Below, piece by piece: positions 1 to 10,282 of a stretch of DNA of 64,000 nt (positions are counted from its first letter, which is position 1; every line of letters begins with the position of its first letter). The notes under the pieces are model-generated. The model saw only the letters and a program-made list of their open reading frames with translations, did no database searches and was not told the origin of the DNA. This DNA is from an uncultured Pseudomonadales bacterium. GTDB taxonomy: Bacteria; Pseudomonadota; Gammaproteobacteria; Pseudomonadales; Azotimanducaceae. Made by a program: the position numbers and the translations under genes. The DNA is taken from NCBI GenBank assembly GCA_958296405.1, contig OY282519.1:434001-498000 (forward strand), written 5' to 3'.

Positions 1-2314
<2,314 letters not shown>

Positions 2315-2383
2315 TCGGCGTTTGACGCCCTTGCCCCGCTCTAGGAAACTCCCCCATCGTCAACCACCGCAGGACGCCAATCC

Positions 2384-3937
2384 ATGTACCCAGGCAAGTG
2401 GGCCAAGATCTTCCCGGACAAGCCAGCCGTCATCGATTCCGCCACGGGCGCGGCGCGCACCTACGGCGAGCTGAACGACCGCTCCAATCAACTCGCCCAG
2501 CTTCTCTACGACCGCGGCTTGCGCCGCGGCGACCACGTTTCCATCTTCGCGGAGAACCACATCGATTGGTTCGACGTGGTGTGGGCGGCGATGCGCTCCG
2601 GGCTCTATCTCACCACCGTGAACCGCTACCTCACAGACGAGGAGGCGGGCTACATCCTGGACAACTCCGAATCCCAAGCGCTCATCACCACCATTGGCCG
2701 CGCCGACATCGCCGCCAACCTCCCCAAGTTCGCGCCGAATTGCCATGTTCGGCTGATGATCGGCGGCGCCATCGAAGGCTATGAGGACTATGAGGCGGCC
2801 ATCGCCAAGCACCCGGCTGAGCCCTTGGCGGAGGAACCCGCCGGCACCTTCATGCTTTACAGCTCCGGCACCACCGGGCGGCCCAAGGGCATCCTGCGCC
2901 CGCTGCCGGAAACGTCCATCCGCGAAGATTCCGGGCTCGTGGGCGGGCTGCAGGCGATGCTCTGGCAGTTCAACGAAGACACCGTGTATCTCTCGCCGGC
3001 ACCCCTGTATCACTCCGCGCCCATCGGCTTCTGCACTGGCGCGCAGTCCTTGGGGGGCACGGTGGTGCTGATGCCGCGCTTCGACCCATCCCACGCGCTG
3101 CAAGCCATCGAGCAATTCAAGGTGACGCACAGCCAGTGGGTGCCGACGATGTTCTCGCGCATGTTGAAGCTCGAACCCGCCGAGCGCGAGCGCTACGACC
3201 TGTCATCCCACAGGGTGGCCATCCATGCCGCGGCGCCATGCCCGCCGAAGGTGAAGGAGCAAATGTTCGATTGGTGGGGGCGCATCATCTACGAGTACTA
3301 CGGCGGCACCGAGGTGAACGGGCTGACGCACACGGGGCCCGACGAGTGGTTCGCGCACCGCGGCACCGTGGGCAAACCGGTGCTGGGCGTCATCCACATC
3401 TGCGACGAGGATGGCAAGGAACTGCCTGTCGGCGAGCCCGGCATCGTCTACTTCGAGCTGCCGGCCATGCCGTTCGAGTACTTGAAAGACCCGGAGAAAA
3501 CCAAGGATGCCCAACACCCTCAGCACGCCAACTGGAGCGCGTTGGGGGACGTGGGATATGTGGATGAAGAAGGCTTCCTCTACCTGACGGACCGCGCCAC
3601 CTACATGATCATTTCGGGCGGCGTGAACATCTATCCGCAAGAGATCGAGGACGCCATGGTGATGCATCCCAAAGTGCTGGACGTGGCCGTCATCGGCGCC
3701 CCGAACGAAGAGATGGGCGAAGAGGTGAAAGCCATCGTCCAGCTGGCACCCGGCGCCGAGCCCGGGCCCGGCTTGGAGGCCGAGCTCATCGCCTACGCGC
3801 GCGAGCACATCGCCCACTACAAGTGCCCGAAAACCGTGGACTTCCGCGATCAGCTGCCGCGCCTGCCCACCGGCAAGCTCTACAAGCGCCTGTTGAAGGA
3901 CGAGTATTGGGGCAAAACCGGCTCGCGCATCGTTTAG
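2384..3937 (+). CDS. AMP-binding acyl-CoA synthetase / ligase
   Basis: A 517-residue member of the adenylate-forming (ANL) superfamily. It has the P-loop YSSGTTGRPKG (~160-170), the A5 motif YYGGTEV (~304-310), the A7-A8 stretch around GDVGYVDEEGFLYLTDR (~388-404) and the C-terminal catalytic lysine context LPTGKLYKR (~492-500). These enzymes activate a carboxylic acid with ATP and transfer it to CoA. The overall form resembles FadD- or CaiC-like ligases, but the acid substrate is not readable from sequence. It is followed 52 bases later by an M20 amidohydrolase on the same strand, so co-transcription is possible. The start is ATG 2384 with a weak upstream AGGA. Confidence 0.88.
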   Translation: MYPGKWAKIFPDKPAVIDSATGAARTYGELNDRSNQLAQLLYDRGLRRGDHVSIFAENHIDWFDVVWAAMRSGLYLTTVNRYLTDEEAGYILDNSESQALITTIGRADIAANLPKFAPNCHVRLMIGGAIEGYEDYEAAIAKHPAEPLAEEPAGTFMLYSSGTTGRPKGILRPLPETSIREDSGLVGGLQAMLWQFNEDTVYLSPAPLYHSAPIGFCTGAQSLGGTVVLMPRFDPSHALQAIEQFKVTHSQWVPTMFSRMLKLEPAERERYDLSSHRVAIHAAAPCPPKVKEQMFDWWGRIIYEYYGGTEVNGLTHTGPDEWFAHRGTVGKPVLGVIHICDEDGKELPVGEPGIVYFELPAMPFEYLKDPEKTKDAQHPQHANWSALGDVGYVDEEGFLYLTDRATYMIISGGVNIYPQEIEDAMVMHPKVLDVAVIGAPNEEMGEEVKAIVQLAPGAEPGPGLEAELIAYAREHIAHYKCPKTVDFRDQLPRLPTGKLYKRLLKDEYWGKTGSRIV

Positions 3938-3989
3938 CATCCCACGCTGCGGCCTCGCAACTTCATTGCCACTTGGTACGTTCAAGCCC

Positions 3990-5162
3990 ATGCACAACCG
4001 GCTCGCATCTTTCGTCGACGAACACGCCCCAGCGCTGTTGGCGGTGTCCCACGACATCCACGCCCATCCAGAGTTGGCTTTCAACGAGACCCGCGCCAGC
4101 GCGTTGCTGGCGGACACGGCGGAGCGCTTTGGCCTCACCGTGGCCCGCGGCGCGTATGGCTTGCCCACGGCGTTCGAGGCGCGTTTCGGCACCGCCGGCC
4201 CGAACGTCGCGGTGCTGGCGGAGTACGACGCGCTGCCGGGCATCGGCCATGCCTGCGGCCACAACCTCATCGCCACCGCCGCCTTGGGCGCGGCCCTCGC
4301 GCTGCACGACGCGCGCGATGAGCTCGCCGGCACCGTCACATTCCTTGGCACACCGGCCGAAGAGAAGGGTGGCGGCAAGGAAGTGATGGCTCGCGCCGGG
4401 GCGTTCGAAGGCGTGGATGCGGCCATCATGATGCATCCTTCGGGCATCAACTTGGCCACCATGCCCTGCATCTGCGTCGCGGAGGTGCGCGCCATCTACC
4501 ACGGCAAGGCAGCCCACGCCTCCGCCATGCCGCACCGGGGCCTGAACGCGCTCGATGGCCTGCTGCTCGCCTACCAGGCCATCTCCAACCTGCGCCAGCA
4601 CATCCAACACACCGAGCGCATCCACGGCATCGTCAAGGAAGGTGGCCAAGCGCCGAACATCGTGCCGGAACGCGCCGTCGGCGAGTTCTATGTGCGGGCG
4701 AAGGACGAAGCCGACCTAGCGCGGCTCAAGCCGCGGGTGCAGGCGTGTTTCGAGGCCGGCGCCAAGGCTTCCGGATGCCGCTTGGAACTCATCTGGTCCG
4801 ATGTGGACTATCTAGACCTCAAGACCAACTGGCCACTGGCAGCCCGGTTTCAGCGCCATGCGGAGGGGTTGGGGCGCGAGTTCTTCCCGGTGGAGCGTTT
4901 GGAGCCGGGGTCGAGCGGCAGCACCGACATGGGCAACGTGAGCCATCGCGTGCCGTCGATTCATCCCATGCTGGCGTCTGCGCCGCGCCATGTGGTGATC
5001 CACAACCCGGAGTTCACCAAGTGGGCGGCCTCAGAGATGGGAGACCGCGCCGCGCTCGACGGCGCCAAGGCGCTGGCGATGACCGCCGCAGACTATCTGG
5101 CGGACGCCCCGTTGCGCGAGGAGGCTGCCAAGGCGTTCAAGGTCTCCACCGGGCTGGCGTAG
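3990..5162 (+). CDS. M20 family amidohydrolase / aminoacylase
   Basis: A 390-residue M20 (peptidase family) amidohydrolase of the amidobenzoyl-glutamate or N-acyl amino acid hydrolase type. Seen directly are EYDALPGIGHACGHN (~77-91), which supplies metal ligands, GTPAEEKGGGK (~118-128) with the catalytic and ligand glutamates, and MHPSG (~148-152). Members hydrolyse amide bonds of N-acyl amino acids or small peptides using two metal ions in the cytoplasm. I chose ATG 3990; an in-frame TTG at 3966 would add eight residues but neither has a good ribosome site. It follows the acyl-CoA ligase closely. The specific substrate is unknown. Confidence 0.85.
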   Translation: MHNRLASFVDEHAPALLAVSHDIHAHPELAFNETRASALLADTAERFGLTVARGAYGLPTAFEARFGTAGPNVAVLAEYDALPGIGHACGHNLIATAALGAALALHDARDELAGTVTFLGTPAEEKGGGKEVMARAGAFEGVDAAIMMHPSGINLATMPCICVAEVRAIYHGKAAHASAMPHRGLNALDGLLLAYQAISNLRQHIQHTERIHGIVKEGGQAPNIVPERAVGEFYVRAKDEADLARLKPRVQACFEAGAKASGCRLELIWSDVDYLDLKTNWPLAARFQRHAEGLGREFFPVERLEPGSSGSTDMGNVSHRVPSIHPMLASAPRHVVIHNPEFTKWAASEMGDRAALDGAKALAMTAADYLADAPLREEAAKAFKVSTGLA

Positions 5163-5201
5163 GGGCTGCGCCGCTCGCACCTGAGCTGCCGGCAAGGCCG
5201 C

Positions 5202-5765
5202 ATGGGCGCAAGTGCCATGACGCCGGGCACCGGTGTGGAGGGCGGAGCCGACGCGCGCACCGGCGAGCGGGCACGGCGCTACTTCGCCTACGGTTCAAAC
5301 ATGCATCCTTTGCGCCTTGGGCAGCGCCTGCCCTCGGCGCGGCGGGTCGGCGTCTATGCGCTAGCGGGGCACGCGCTGCGCTTCCACAAGGTGGGCAAGG
5401 ATGGCTCTGGAAAGTGCGATGCGTTCCGCACCGGCTTGGCGGCCGATCGGGTGCTGGGCGTCTTGTACGAGATCGACTTGGAGGAAGAAGCCACTTTGGA
5501 TCGCTTGGAGGGGTTGGGCATCGGCTACCGCAAGGCAACCGCGCGGCTCAGCGACGCGGCCGGCGTCAGCGCCCTCGCCTTCACCTACCAAGCCATCCGC
5601 ATCGACGCGGCGTTGCGCCCGTTCTGTTGGTACAAGCAACATGTTCTCGAAGGTGCGCGAGAAGCCGGATTGAACGCGGACTACATCGCCGCCATCGTCC
5701 GCCAAGAGGCCATCGAAGACGCCTGCGCCGAGCGGACGCGGCGCGAGTTGGCCATCTATCGATGA
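5202..5765 (+). CDS. gamma-glutamylcyclotransferase-like protein (AIG2/GGCT fold)
   Basis: 187 residues. The diagnostic YFAYGSNMH substrate-loop motif occurs at ~26-34, followed by the usual GGCT pattern (LDRLEGLGIGYRK at ~96-108, then an ITYxA-like strand). Members cyclise gamma-glutamyl amino acids to 5-oxoproline, though many bacterial ones are uncharacterised. The first ~25 residues are low-complexity and may not be translated; the homologous region begins near residue 24. A second, different cyclotransferase (ChaC type) sits at 7060, and the HEPN module lies between them on the other strand. Confidence 0.75.
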   Translation: MGASAMTPGTGVEGGADARTGERARRYFAYGSNMHPLRLGQRLPSARRVGVYALAGHALRFHKVGKDGSGKCDAFRTGLAADRVLGVLYEIDLEEEATLDRLEGLGIGYRKATARLSDAAGVSALAFTYQAIRIDAALRPFCWYKQHVLEGAREAGLNADYIAAIVRQEAIEDACAERTRRELAIYR

Positions 5766-5845
5766 GGTGAGCGCTAGGGCGAGGCGCACACTACCCACAC
5801 GGGATGGTGGGCCTCGCAACTCAAAACGGCGGCAGCCAACAGACC

Positions 5846-6145
5846 TCAGATGGTCGCTGGGTCGAGCCGCCCGATGTCAGACTTGGCGATGAAGTGGACT
5901 TGCGGCCAGATGGGATCGTCCTCCGGCTCGTCCCACACTTTTTCGACGATCTCCACGAGGGTGTGCAATATGCCCTTGCCGCCCAGCAGCTGCTCGACCG
6001 GGCCATCGTAGATGATCTTCACATCCATCAACGGGTCGCCATGGTAGTCGAAGCCGGGCTTGACGTTGATGCTGAGGATTTCAATGTCGGCGAAGCGGGC
6101 CTTGAACGCCTTCTTCGCGATCTCGCGTATCTGCTGCTCGTTCAT
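5846..6145 (-). CDS. small conserved-looking protein, partner of HEPN gene, copy A
   Basis: A 99-residue soluble protein beginning MNEQQIREIAKKAF; I do not recognise the family. It is acidic at the C-terminus (WDEPEDDPIWPQ) and ends SDIGRLDPATI. ATG 6145 is preceded by AGGAGA eight bases upstream, which fixes the start; the frame is open 13 codons further but that part is the duplicated HEPN tail. It is 92-95% identical by eye to copy B and keeps two residues (Gln-Leu near position 62) that B lacks. It has no nucleotidyltransferase motif, so it is not a standard MNT antitoxin. Its position after a HEPN gene suggests an antitoxin or accessory role, which is inference. Confidence 0.75.
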   Translation of the reverse strand: MNEQQIREIAKKAFKARFADIEILSINVKPGFDYHGDPLMDVKIIYDGPVEQLLGGKGILHTLVEIVEKVWDEPEDDPIWPQVHFIAKSDIGRLDPATI

Positions 6146-6149
6146 CTCG

Positions 6150-6213
6150 AATCTCCTACGATGGCCGTTGCTTGAACAGCACATGTGCAGCGAAACCGCG
6201 CTTGGCCTTGATG
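6150..6213 (-). pseudogene. duplicated 3' tail of the HEPN gene
   Basis: Read on the minus strand this encodes an IKAKRGFAAHVLFKQRPS-like tail, the same as the C-terminus of the HEPN protein except for one substitution (Ser to Gly). It has no start of its own and was carried along by the tandem duplication. It serves as the upstream region of small-gene copy A, including its ribosome binding site. Confidence 0.8.
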
Positions 6214-6220
6214 ACGGACC

Positions 6221-6514
6221 TCAGATCGTCGCTGGGTCGAGCCGCCCGATGTCAGACTTGGCGATGAAGCGGACTTGCGGCCAGATGGGATCGTCCTCCG
6301 GCTCGTCCCACACTTTTTCGACGATCTCCACGAGGGTGTGCAGTGTGCCCTTGCCGCCCAGCTCGACCGGGCCATCGTAGATGATCTTCACGTTCATCAA
6401 CGGGTCGCCATAGTAGTCGAAGCCGGGCTTGACATTGATGCTGAGGATTTCAATGTCGGCGAAGCGGGCCTTGAACGCCTTCTCCGCGATCTCGCGTATC
6501 TGTTGCTCGTTCAT
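6221..6514 (-). CDS. small conserved-looking protein, partner of HEPN gene, copy B
   Basis: A 97-residue paralogue of copy A, with the same MNEQQIREIA start and GRLDPATI end. Differences include Lys to Glu at position 11, His to Tyr and Asp to Asn around residues 47-53, and a two-residue deletion after PVE. ATG 6514 lies 10 bases after the HEPN stop codon, again behind AGGAGA. This is probably the original partner gene, with copy A as the duplicate. Both frames are intact, so both may be expressed from the HEPN promoter. Function unknown. Confidence 0.75.
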   Translation of the reverse strand: MNEQQIREIAEKAFKARFADIEILSINVKPGFDYYGDPLMNVKIIYDGPVELGGKGTLHTLVEIVEKVWDEPEDDPIWPQVRFIAKSDIGRLDPATI

Positions 6515-6524
6515 CTCGAATCTC

Positions 6525-6986
6525 CTACGATGGCCGTTGCTTGAACAGCACATGTGCAGCGAAACTGCGCTTGGCCTTGATGTCGGCCCGCTCGAATTCG
6601 CCGATGGCGTCCTCCGCGGAAGCGATGTAGTTTAAAGCGTCAGACTTGCGGTAGGCCTCCATGTCCAGTGCGTAGTCCGCCTGCTGCCGCTCGACCTGCA
6701 ACGCGACAAACGCCTCGGCGAAGTTGCGAACTTCCGCCGGGAACTCCTGCATCGCTTGCGCTTGACACGCGCTCCTCGCCCTGCCGTGCTCCAACGCACG
6801 GTACACCCGATGCCACGCCGGGTCGCGCTTCCTGCCAACGAACAGGTTGGCCGCCGACGCCGCCAAGAAATGGAACATCGCATAGTATGCGGTGCTGATG
6901 GCGCGACGAAGCCTCGCCTGCGTGGGCCGCCCGCGGCCGGATTCCGTCAACATGCGCGCAGCTTCCATCAAGTCACGCGAGTTCAC
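6525..6986 (-). CDS. HEPN-domain protein (UPF0332-like), possible RNase toxin
   Basis: A 153-residue all-helical protein. The segment RRAISTAYYAMFHFLAASA (~26-44) and the later RQQADYALD followed by a helix with A-E-A-I spacing (residues ~104-135) match the UPF0332/HEPN pattern. HEPN proteins are often RNases in toxin-antitoxin or defence modules; whether an active R-x4-6-H pair is present here is unclear. The GTG start at 6986 has GGAGAG upstream; an in-frame ATG at 6968 is the alternative. It leads a three-gene operon with the two small-protein copies. The module sits between two cyclotransferase genes on the opposite strand, which suggests insertion. Confidence 0.7.
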   Translation of the reverse strand: MNSRDLMEAARMLTESGRGRPTQARLRRAISTAYYAMFHFLAASAANLFVGRKRDPAWHRVYRALEHGRARSACQAQAMQEFPAEVRNFAEAFVALQVERQQADYALDMEAYRKSDALNYIASAEDAIGEFERADIKAKRSFAAHVLFKQRPS

Positions 6987-7059
6987 GGCGCAAGCTCTCC
7001 AAAATCCCCTGTCCGCACATTTTACGTCAGCTCGAAATCGCAGCTAGGAACAGACAAGC

Positions 7060-7719
7060 ATGGCGACGCCCGCGCAACCAGACACGGCACAATCCGCCGG
7101 CGCACCCACTTGGGTGTTCGGCTACGGCTCGCTCATTTGGCGGGTGGACTTTCCGTGGTTGGAGCGGCGCAAGGCAGTGCTGGCAGGCTGGACGCGGCGC
7201 TTTTGGCAGGGTTCCCACGACCATCGCGGCGTGGCGGCGGCGCCTGGGCGCGTCGTCACCCTCATCGAGGCACCGGGCGAAACCTGCGTCGGCGTGGCCT
7301 ATCGCGTGGCGGCCAGCGTTTTGGATGGCCTAGATCATCGCGAGAAGAACGGCTACGAACGGCAAGCCGTGGCGCTCATGCTGGACGGGGCCGCTGCCCT
7401 AACCCCCAACGAGGGCCACGCCGCCTCTGCCGCGCCGGAAGGCACCGCAACCGAAGTGTCGGGCATCGTCTATGTCGCGCCGCCGGGCAACCACGCCTTT
7501 CTCGGCGACGCGCCGCTTGAGCACATGGCGTGGCACATTCGCAAGAGCGCCGGGCCAAGCGGCAGAAACTTGGATTACTTGCTGGAACTGGCGCGAGCGC
7601 TGCGGGAACTCGATGCCGAAGATGCCCATGTCTTCGCCCTTGAAGCGGCGGTGCTCGGGCGACGGCCCGACGCACAGGAAGCGACAGCCTCGCACCTCCA
7701 CGACGAGCCACCCGGCTGA
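7060..7719 (+). CDS. chaC: ChaC-family glutathione-specific gamma-glutamylcyclotransferase
   Basis: 219 residues with the ChaC hallmark VFGYGSLIWRVDF (~18-30), the SHDHRGVAAAPGRVVTL strand region and the catalytic-glutamate context LDHREKNGYER (~89-99). The C-terminus matches the family (YLLELARALRELDAEDAHVFALE). ChaC enzymes degrade glutathione to 5-oxoproline and Cys-Gly in the cytosol. The next gene is a GFA-family protein, also tied to glutathione chemistry, 64 bases downstream on the same strand. Confidence 0.88.
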   Translation: MATPAQPDTAQSAGAPTWVFGYGSLIWRVDFPWLERRKAVLAGWTRRFWQGSHDHRGVAAAPGRVVTLIEAPGETCVGVAYRVAASVLDGLDHREKNGYERQAVALMLDGAAALTPNEGHAASAAPEGTATEVSGIVYVAPPGNHAFLGDAPLEHMAWHIRKSAGPSGRNLDYLLELARALRELDAEDAHVFALEAAVLGRRPDAQEATASHLHDEPPG

Positions 7720-7783
7720 CACGCCGCCGACTCCCCGCACCGCGCTATCATCGTTTGCTCGTTCGCCCCCAAAAGGAATGACC

Positions 7784-8191
7784 ATGGCCGATTCCATTCA
7801 AGGCGGCTGCCGCTGCGGCACCGTGCGCTACACCAGTGACGCACAGCCCACATTCAGCGCGCACTGCCACTGCCGAGACTGCCAATACTCCTCCGGCACG
7901 GGATACGCGACCCTCTTCATCGTCCCTGCCGCAGCCTTCAACATCGAAGGGGAGGTGCGCGGCTATGCCGTGCAAAGCGACAGCGGCAATGAGGTGACGC
8001 GCCGCTTCTGCCCCAACTGCGGCACACCCGTCTTCTCCGAACTGGCTGCGAACCCAAGCATCGTCGCCGTGAAGGCGGCGACGTTGGACGATCCCAGCAT
8101 CGTCTCGCCGCAGATGCACATCTGGACTGCCAGCGCCCAACCGTGGGCAGAGACCGGGGAGCTGCCGACCTTCGAGAAGTCCCCCGGCTGA
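7784..8191 (+). CDS. GFA-family zinc protein (glutathione-dependent formaldehyde-activating-like)
   Basis: 135 residues with the zinc-cysteine pattern of the GFA domain: GGCRCG near the N-terminus, HCHCRDCQ at ~29-36 and FCPNCGTPVF at ~77-86. The family includes a glutathione-formaldehyde binding protein, but most bacterial members are uncharacterised. ATG 7784 was chosen over ATG 7778 because AAAAGGA at 7771-7777 then sits at good spacing. A TATCAT hexamer near 7746 could be a -10 element. It is followed 9 bases later by the aldolase-like gene. Confidence 0.85.
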   Translation: MADSIQGGCRCGTVRYTSDAQPTFSAHCHCRDCQYSSGTGYATLFIVPAAAFNIEGEVRGYAVQSDSGNEVTRRFCPNCGTPVFSELAANPSIVAVKAATLDDPSIVSPQMHIWTASAQPWAETGELPTFEKSPG

Positions 8192-8200
8192 CGCCACCCG

Positions 8201-8896
8201 ATGCAACGCCCGCTTGCCACCACCATCGGCGCCCCAGTGGCAGAGGTCGACACGCCGGCGCTGCTCATCGACCTAGACCGCCTCGACGCCAACATCGCCG
8301 CGTTGCCGACCCCGGCCCGCGCCGCGGCATGGGTGCATAAGACGCCGGCCATCGCGCATCGCCAAGCGCAAAGCCCATTCTTTCGGGGGCTTGCCGCCCG
8401 CAGCGTGGCCGAGGCGGAAGTGTTCGCCGCAGCCGGCTTCAAGGACATTCGCATCCTGCGCCCGTTGGTCACCGCAGCGGCGCTGCGACGCGCCGAAGCG
8501 CTGGCCCGCTCGGTGCGCCTCGTCACCGCCGAAGAAGCCGATGCGTTGCCGCTGTGGGCAGACGAGGCGCTCGCCGACGCCGTCACTGTGTCCGCCCGGG
8601 TTGCGAGCGCGCCGGAAGCCGGCCGCGCCATCCACGATTGCGGGCAAAAGGCCATCGGTCGGGACTTCGGCAACCCCCTCATCAAGGGCTGGCCGGGCCT
8701 CAAGGCGGGGGGTGGCAGCGCCGAGCACGGCATCTTGCTGGGCGATGACGCCGCGCCGCTGCCGCAAATCGGCGCTTGGCTGGAACTCATTCCCAGCGAC
8801 TTGACGACGGTGTTCAGCCTGCACGACTTCGCCCACGGCATCCGCGCCGGCGTCCTCGAAGCGGTTTGGCCGATCAACGCGCGGGGCGCGTTTTGA
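8201..8896 (+). CDS. shortened D-threonine aldolase/D-serine dehydratase-like protein, probably catalytically dead
   Basis: 231 residues, against about 360-380 for the family. The N-terminus (VDTPALLIDLDRLDANI) and C-terminus (EHGILLGDD, then AVWPINARG) are recognisable, but roughly 110-130 middle residues of the barrel are missing. In the usual RPHAKTHK motif, which supplies the PLP lysine, this protein reads AAAWVHK, so the PLP lysine appears replaced by Trp. The C-terminal metal-binding His-Cys-Asp also appears collapsed to a single Asp. It overlaps the intact paralogue by one base pair of TGATG. It could be a decaying gene, a pseudoenzyme subunit or a regulator of its neighbour. The reading frame is still open. 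Confidence 0.65.
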   Translation: MQRPLATTIGAPVAEVDTPALLIDLDRLDANIAALPTPARAAAWVHKTPAIAHRQAQSPFFRGLAARSVAEAEVFAAAGFKDIRILRPLVTAAALRRAEALARSVRLVTAEEADALPLWADEALADAVTVSARVASAPEAGRAIHDCGQKAIGRDFGNPLIKGWPGLKAGGGSAEHGILLGDDAAPLPQIGAWLELIPSDLTTVFSLHDFAHGIRAGVLEAVWPINARGAF

Positions 8897-9981
8897 TGAT
8901 CGGCACCGCCTTGGACGCGGTGGAGACGCCGGCCCTCGTCATCGAACTGGACGCGATGGAGCACAACATCCGCGTCATCGCCGTGTACTACCGCGACAAA
9001 CGCATCCGCCTGCGCCCCCATGGCAAGAACCACAAATGCCCAGCGATTCTCGCCATGCAGACCGCCGCCGGCGGCACCGTCGGCGGCGTCTGCTGCGCCA
9101 AGGCGTCGGAGGCGGAAGCCTTCGCCCAAGGCGGTGGCACACGCAACGTGCTCATCGCCAACCAAGTGGTGGACGCGAAGAAGATTCGGCGCTTGGCGGC
9201 GTTGGCGCGGCGCGTCGACGTCACCGTCGCCATCGACGACCCTGCCCAGCTGCCGCTGCTTGCCGCTGGCGCGCAAGACCTCGGCGCCACCCTCGGCGTC
9301 ATCATCGAAATCGACACCATGATGGGCCGCGGCGGCGTTCGCACTGTGCATCAAGCCCTGGCCCTCGCCAAAGCGGCGCACAAGACGCCGGGGCTGTCGT
9401 TTCGAGGCGTGATGAGCCATCAGGTGCCCACCGTCCCGATGCCGGATGCAGCAACGCGCCGGCAAGAGGGCAGCCGCTACATCGACCAAGTGGTCGCTGC
9501 AAAGCGTGCCATCGAAGCCGCCGACATTCCGGTTGCGATGGTCTCCACCGGCGAAACTTGGACTTACGACGTGGCGGCGGACAACGCCGAGGTGTCCGAG
9601 ATCCAAGGTGGCACCTACATCATGATGGAAGTGCCCTATGCCTACATGCGCGAGTTTCGCCATGCCGCCAAGGTGATGGGCCGCGTGGTGGCGCGGCCGG
9701 ACGCCCACACCGCCATCGGCGACGTACCCATCGACGCCATCGGCGCCCCCAACGGGCCGCCTTCCATCGACGGGCTGGAAGGCGTCCGCGTGGAGGGCAT
9801 CGATCACTTCGGCGTCACCCTGCGCAGCGATGGCGACATGCCGCTGGCCATCGGCGAGCGCTTCTTCCTGCTCACGCACCAGCAGGACATCACCATGAAT
9901 CGCTGGGAGCGCTACCTCGGCATCCGCGACGGGCGCGTGGAAACCATCTTCGAGGCCACGGCGCGGGGCTGCGTTCACTAG
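8896..9981 (+). CDS. D-threonine aldolase / D-serine dehydratase-like PLP enzyme
   Basis: A 361-residue fold-type III PLP enzyme (alanine racemase N-terminal domain plus a beta domain). RPHGKNHK at 40-47 places the PLP lysine at about 44. The C-terminal LTHQQDITMN segment is in the position of the metal-binding His/Asp pair. Members cleave or dehydrate D-threonine, D-serine or 3-hydroxyaspartate; the substrate is undecided. The ATG at 8896 overlaps the upstream stop (TGATG), so it should be translated together with the shortened paralogue. That neighbour could be a non-catalytic partner. Confidence 0.82.
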   Translation: MIGTALDAVETPALVIELDAMEHNIRVIAVYYRDKRIRLRPHGKNHKCPAILAMQTAAGGTVGGVCCAKASEAEAFAQGGGTRNVLIANQVVDAKKIRRLAALARRVDVTVAIDDPAQLPLLAAGAQDLGATLGVIIEIDTMMGRGGVRTVHQALALAKAAHKTPGLSFRGVMSHQVPTVPMPDAATRRQEGSRYIDQVVAAKRAIEAADIPVAMVSTGETWTYDVAADNAEVSEIQGGTYIMMEVPYAYMREFRHAAKVMGRVVARPDAHTAIGDVPIDAIGAPNGPPSIDGLEGVRVEGIDHFGVTLRSDGDMPLAIGERFFLLTHQQDITMNRWERYLGIRDGRVETIFEATARGCVH

Positions 9982-10282
9982 GAAAGTCTGGAACAAGCGC
10001 CGGCGGTGCTAGGAAGTGGGCGTGTTGGCGACACCGTGTTGCCGAAGCGCTAGGCGCTGCGACGATCTGCGTCAGCCGTGAGTCGGCGTGCCCGAGTGCC
10101 CGCTGCGCTATGCTTGAGTCAATGAGTTACGGTGCTCGCCGCAGCGAGGCCCAGCGCCAGCGATACCTGTCTAGTGGTGTGGGAGCCGGGAGGTGCGCGA
10201 AGGCCGTTCGTTCAGCCCGGGCGAGTTCGCCATCGCTTCGGAGCAGGCGGTGCCAGCGCACATCTGATTTTTGACATTCGAG
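9982..10282. other. 301-base intergenic stretch without a convincing gene
   Basis: It holds only a weak 50-codon frame on the plus strand from ATG 10122, a basic peptide beginning MSYGARRSEAQRQRYL, with TATGCT just upstream. I see no homology and no clear ribosome site. TTGACA at 10271-10276 abuts the next start codon and could be a chance match. No terminator hairpin was seen. Confidence 0.5.

Larger units (their letters stand above)
5843..6582. repeat. tandem direct duplication, two units of about 371 and 365 bp
   Basis: Unit A (about 5843-6213) and unit B (about 6218-6582) are nearly identical, with an offset of 375 bases at the left end. They differ by a few substitutions and a 6-base deletion in B, which removes two codons. 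Each unit holds one complete copy of the small minus-strand gene plus the last ~60 bases of the upstream HEPN gene. The duplication therefore happened after the HEPN gene and its partner were already adjacent, and looks recent. Confidence 0.9.

Noticed and set aside
7963-9996. Long open frame of 677 codons on the minus strand
   Set aside because: It lies opposite the GFA and two aldolase-like genes, which have clear family motifs on the plus strand; its own translation is low-complexity and matches nothing. A product of high GC content.
10122-10274. 50-codon basic ORF before the ImmA gene
   Set aside because: No ribosome site, no recognisable homology and a composition expected by chance at this GC content.
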